From Pomacea canaliculata (taxonomy: Eukaryota > Mollusca > Gastropoda > Architaenioglossa > Ampullariidae), in NCBI RefSeq assembly GCF_003073045.1, contig NC_037603.1, forward strand, positions 16,126,192-16,190,191: a stretch of DNA of 64,000 bases. The letters are read 5' to 3'. The first letter of the stretch is position 1. Each line of letters starts with the position of its first letter. The notes beneath the pieces are model-generated. The model made no database searches. It was given only the letters and a program-made list of their open reading frames with translations, and had not been told where the DNA came from. Below are positions 59,721 through 64,000 of the stretch, piece by piece. The position numbers and the translations under genes are program-made.

Positions 59721-61663
59721 CCATTATAACTGCTACAGTGGCCCCCTCAGACACCCACCAACTGCAGTTCCAGTAATTTCTCACTAGAATCATAACCACT
59801 ATAGTGGGGCCTTCAGACTAACTGCAGCTCCGTAACTTCTCTCTAGACATTGCAGCGGCACCACCATTAGTTTTTAAGCCCTTCATGGCTTGTGAAGATG
59901 GACTCCTTCTGCCCCCATTATCAAAACTAGGAATCAATTTTTTTCCTTAGCCACTACTTCAGCAGCTATGAATATCACAAGATTTTATGTGGCTGCAGAG
60001 ATAAAATAATGCATATTCATCATTATGATATTCATTTTTGTTTATTTACACAATCTTTTTATTTACATATAATTCTTTCTTCTTTCACGACATTCTTTTT
60101 CAGACACACAATAACAAAATATTGTACAGATTGCATTTATGGCATTTCTGATGTACAAAGCTGTACATCAACTTGTGAACCCTGTCGTCACAAATTATAC
60201 ATAAATATAAAAACAGCTGTGCTTGTTAATTTCTGTCTGCATCTCTATGATATGGTCTACAAAACATCAGACTTTTGAACATTCTGGATCACATCTAATC
60301 ACATATGGTTAATGTCACCAACCAGGGAAGAAACCAGCACCATTTGCTGAGAAACTTGTACTATCACAGTTTGAGCTTGTTCCAAAAGAGAACTGAAAAC
60401 ACTTCTCAACAAATTGTGCTAAAGTAGTTAACAGAAGGAATAAACAAACCTAACAGGCTTACACAAGGAGCTATGCATCTGTCCAACATTTCACATTAAA
60501 ATGTGAACATCATCTTTAAAAAACACTTAAGTGCGCTTGCTGATTCAGACTTGAATTCAATTGAACCTAATGGCTGCACTGTTGAAAAATTTATTTATAG
60601 AGGGGAAAATAGTTCACATTCCAATTCACTAATTGCCATATTTAATTCCAGGTTTCCATATTTTTTTTCTTTTGGTTAATAGAATCTCTGAAGCTTGACA
60701 GCCAGTTTACCAATATATTTAGAGAGGCCCCCAAATGCTACCATCACTATGGCATTGGAAGTCCCACTCATCCAGTGCAATGAAAGAATTTTGACAGCCT
60801 TCGGCTATGACTGGCTTTTGACATTTCAATTTATGTTTATCAGTAAACAAAGAATGTAGGAAATGTAAAAAACAGATCAAAGTTTACAAAACAGCTGTCA
60901 TCACCGGAAAATCAGGGGAAAAAAGGACATTTAAGTACAAATGACAAAATAAGAACAACTCCACAAAAAAGTTCTCAAATCTAGCATTCTTGCTGAAAAT
61001 TCAACCACTCAATCTAACGGAAATCTGTTGAATCAATATGGTTTTCACTTTTGTGTCAATGATATAATTCATGCCATCTTGCAATTAAAAACTGTCATAC
61101 TATAAATAAAGGGACACAATAATATATGTTATGATTTGAGGACATTAAAAATAAAACATAAGACATGAAAAATTAAGATCAGAAAAATCAAACAAACATT
61201 GGAAAAAGCCAATACCATAAAATTCTTTGTTGTCATGTGTAAAGTTAATGCAACTTTGGAATACAAATGGTTTTTTTGGTAAGCTTAAAAAAAAAAGAAT
61301 ATTTTTCACGATTATTATTCTTTTCTATTGTTTTGCCAAAAGCTTTGCTGCTGAACATTGAAGCAGTAATCAAATGTACAATATTTGTTCTTTATGACAT
61401 GAAATGTCTATCAAATCTAATATGAGGTTTGACAATATGGTCTTTAACACGGTACCCAGATTGTACTCAAAGATGAAAACATGCAGCTTGTAAAAAAAGG
61501 AATGCAATGGATCAATGCCTTATCAAACCTGTACATAACCTGTACAGCATTGTGTACCTGTTTCAGCATTATGAAAGATATGTACCCACAAATAAATATG
61601 AGGACACCTGTGTAAATTGTTAGTCTGAGGTACAATTTAGCTTCAGTTCAGAATTCTATGACA
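59721..61663 (-). other. Presumed 3' untranslated region of the acyl-CoA dehydrogenase gene and intergenic gap
   Basis: No frame of interest. Several minus-strand AATAAA motifs exist (for example near 60591). Where the transcript ends cannot be told. The left part may be more LINE debris. Confidence 0.35.
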
Positions 61664-63568
61664 TCAAAAGCCTATAGGATGCACAGCATATGTGCCACCG
61701 TGAGTTACGACTTGTTTGGAAATCTTTGACAGCTTCTCAAAGTTTTTATGTGCCTTCGTGCTTGAAGCCTGAGAAAGGTTCTGTTTGATCCTTTCTGAAG
61801 CCTGAGAAAAGAAATCAAACAGCTGTTACATCTATATAAAGATGCTTGGAAATCTACAAAAAAGAAATTTGGAAATATGGCAACACCCATCAATAGAAGC
61901 ATAAATCTTTTAAAAATATTCAAACACAAATCACGTTTTACAATTCAATTTATAAACAATAAACACATATTAATTTTGTTCTTAAATATAAAATGCACTA
62001 AGTTAATGCCATGTACAGGCATTTATATTTTATGAAAAAAACCACTTAATGGTAAAAAAGCATATAATCACCTCATCACACCAAACATCACAGATCAGTT
62101 TTTCATGTTCCTTTGATGCCAGATTCTTGTTTAAACTACGTGATGTGCGAGACAGCACAGACACCATGGCATAGATGTCAATGGCAGAGTCCGCAACTCT
62201 CTTCAACACAAACTGTTCCTCTGGAAAAATTATTGGAGTTTCATTAATAAATATAACTTCACGCTGTTCAAGCCCGAGTTTATTACAAGCTGGCTGCAAT
62301 ATGTCTGGAGTTCTTCATTGGCTCCTCTTTCTCCATATCCAGTTTACTCACTGTCTACTCTTCTAGAGGCACCTTTATTCCTTGGCAGACCACAATATCT
62401 TACATCTACCAGAAGAGCCCAACACAAAATTTTGACAAACAATCCTTCACTTATGTTGAGCCCAAAATATGGACCTCCTTACCATTCTCAGTTCAAATCA
62501 TTTCAAGTTTTAAGAGGGTGTTAAAGACTTTCTTGTTTCAAAAATTCCTCTTGTGTCAACTCTGTTCTCACTGTAGTCCTGTGTTGTCCATGGTTAAGAA
62601 GTATGTGTGTTTTGAGAAAAAGAGAGTACTATCGCTAAACACCCTTGCCCTATTCAAGGCCTGGCAATATGAAGTACAGACAGCCTGACCACAAGCTGGA
62701 ATTCTGTGCTATATGAGTATTGTTATCAGTATTATTAACTTACATGTCAATTCTATTCTACATGAAAAATTAGATCATACCAAAGTTTCTTGTTGACAAG
62801 TCAAACATCCCCCAAATTAAAAACTTTTGCATAAAAATAATACTTAATATCTTAAAATGTCTGCCCTTTGCCAAACATTTACTCCTATAATCCCCCACAT
62901 ATCCAATTCAGTCACCTTATTTAAGCCCAGAATTAGTTTCCCCTAGATATTATAAAATGTGGTGAGTGTTCCACAACACTGTAGATTCACCTTCTTCTTG
63001 ATATGAATAGCTACACTAACCTGAACACAATAAACTCTTTTCTTTTGAGACCATTATCATTATTCTGTGTATTTATATTTTGAGATTGTTTGAGTACATG
63101 CTGTGTTGAATCATGTTTATTCACCTCAGTCACCTTAGGGTAAACATTTAGTACAACAGCATTCTATTTATGCTTCATGGTACATAATCTTATCTGTGAT
63201 TGTCCTTTCATGAACTTAGTTCTGGTATTCCCAAACCTCCACTGTTGACCAGTTTTACTACAGTTTTTCTGTTTATATGGTTGTTTTCCATAGCAAATAA
63301 ACTTATACCAATATCGCAAGATCTAAGGTTCTTCTACATCCTGATCTGGTCCCATCTCCCTTTATTGCAAAATCTTTGTCTTTAAGAAAGAAGTTGTTGC
63401 ATACCTTATGTTTTGGTGCCATGCATAACCTTGAAGAGAAAAGCCCAAAGAGCTAGGATACAGTTCAAAATAAGTGTTTTTTAAAAAAATCTTACCAACA
63501 ATATTTTTGTTGAACTTCATAAGGAGATCTTCAATAGTGCCACCAAATTCTTCCACAGCTCGAGCAGT
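61664..63568 (-). CDS. ACADVL: Very-long-chain acyl-CoA dehydrogenase, C-terminal exons (5' part outside window)
   Basis: Three exons on the minus strand: 63568-63496, 62220-62072 and 61801-61664, ending at TGA. They encode [15 protein letters not shown], then [19 protein letters not shown] with VLSRTSRSL and [12 protein letters not shown], then the tail ending YAVHPIGF. This is the C-terminal extension that marks VLCAD and ACAD9, used for inner-mitochondrial-membrane attachment, in the first step of long-chain beta-oxidation. AIDIYAM, HEK.ICD.WC and a C-terminal PIGF (human VLCAD ends NPLGF) favour VLCAD over ACAD9. The catalytic part is beyond the right edge. A further small exon ending at 63682 (PLSKVFKV|GTAAGA) is plausible but weak. 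Intron 62221-63495 contains a LINE tail. Confidence 0.85.
62285..62742 (+). mobile_element. LINE 3' tail in acyl-CoA dehydrogenase intron
   Basis: With a frameshift, the plus strand reads [13 protein letters not shown], then [18 protein letters not shown] and [15 protein letters not shown], the C-terminal tail of a CR1/L2-like LINE protein. A 3' UTR follows, ending near a TATTATTAA at 62730-62740. It lies antisense to the host gene and is a different subfamily from the 35-kb copy. Confidence 0.8.
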
Positions 63569-64000
63569 CTGCAACAAGGATAATAGTAATAAAAAAAAAA
63601 AGGTCCAATAATTTAACATACAATATCATGATTTCTTGTTCTGACAATTCCAGCCCTGATACTTTTGTATTAATATCTTACCACCTTAAAGACCTTACTG
63701 AGTGGTAACATATCACACTCAAAAGACACCTTTCGCATCATGTATTAATGCCTTGAACACAAAATCGCAAGGAGAAACAATTAAGAATCTTGAGAAATTA
63801 ATAAAGATGATTTCCCTTGCCAATTCAAATCTCCCTCTGGACAAAAACTGTGTGACACCTCAACATGTGATTATTAGTAGACTGCTCCTAGTAAAGGTGC
63901 CGAGTACAGTATCTCTGTTAATTCAAGTTGCACTGAATCTCAAAAGCTACATTCAAGAAGCAGCTAGGCAATAGATAAATAGACAAAGAAAGTTGAATAT

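Noticed and set aside
63702..63974. 90-codon plus-strand frame at the right edge
   Set aside because: No family features; it lies antisense in the acyl-CoA dehydrogenase intron region, and a short coding exon of that gene may end at 63682.

Overview
This is a piece of an animal nuclear genome. Its genes are split by GT/AG introns. The clearest genes are a Rubicon orthologue, an ALDH1/2-type aldehyde dehydrogenase, the 3' end of a VLCAD-type acyl-CoA dehydrogenase, and two C2H2 zinc-finger genes. AT-rich introns hold mariner/pogo-like, LINE and tRNA-SINE debris. I infer a mollusc, probably a gastropod, from the overall style and repeat types; nothing in the window proves the species.

Layout. 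0.2-3.8 kb (+): a six-exon gene for a 250-residue secreted, helix-rich protein that I cannot assign to a family. 3.8-6.0 kb: intergenic. 6.0-29.0 kb (+): complete Rubicon gene (23 coding exons, 1008 aa; splice phases agree throughout), whose introns carry minisatellites, a duplicated splice acceptor, a LINE scrap, a pogo-like element and a CpG-rich block. 29.0-29.4 kb: decayed mariner between the convergent 3' ends of Rubicon and the next gene. 29.8-32.0 kb (-): zinc-finger gene A (525 aa, ten C2H2 fingers). 34.9-35.6 kb (+): LINE tail. 35.7-39.6 kb (-): zinc-finger gene B (ten fingers), a diverged paralogue of A with an apparent break in frame between its N-terminal part and the finger array. 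41.7-43.0 kb (+): degraded gene with a Ulp1/C48-protease-like part and a PHD finger. 44.5-58.1 kb (+): complete aldehyde dehydrogenase (14 exons, 494 aa) behind a TATA box. 59-59.7 kb (-): LINE reverse-transcriptase remnant. 61.7-64 kb (-): last exons of the acyl-CoA dehydrogenase, running off the right edge.

The genes do not form one pathway. Rubicon is a regulator of endolysosomal traffic and autophagy, the dehydrogenases are metabolic enzymes, and the zinc-finger pair are probable DNA-binding regulators. The most interesting items are the N-terminal module shared by the two zinc-finger genes (a helical segment followed by a CxxC-x7-CxxC knuckle), the orphan secreted gene, the duplicated 3' splice site in Rubicon, and the transposon-filled gap where Rubicon and zinc-finger gene A converge.

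Exon borders were placed by hand from splice consensus, phase and family conservation. No transcript data or searches were available.
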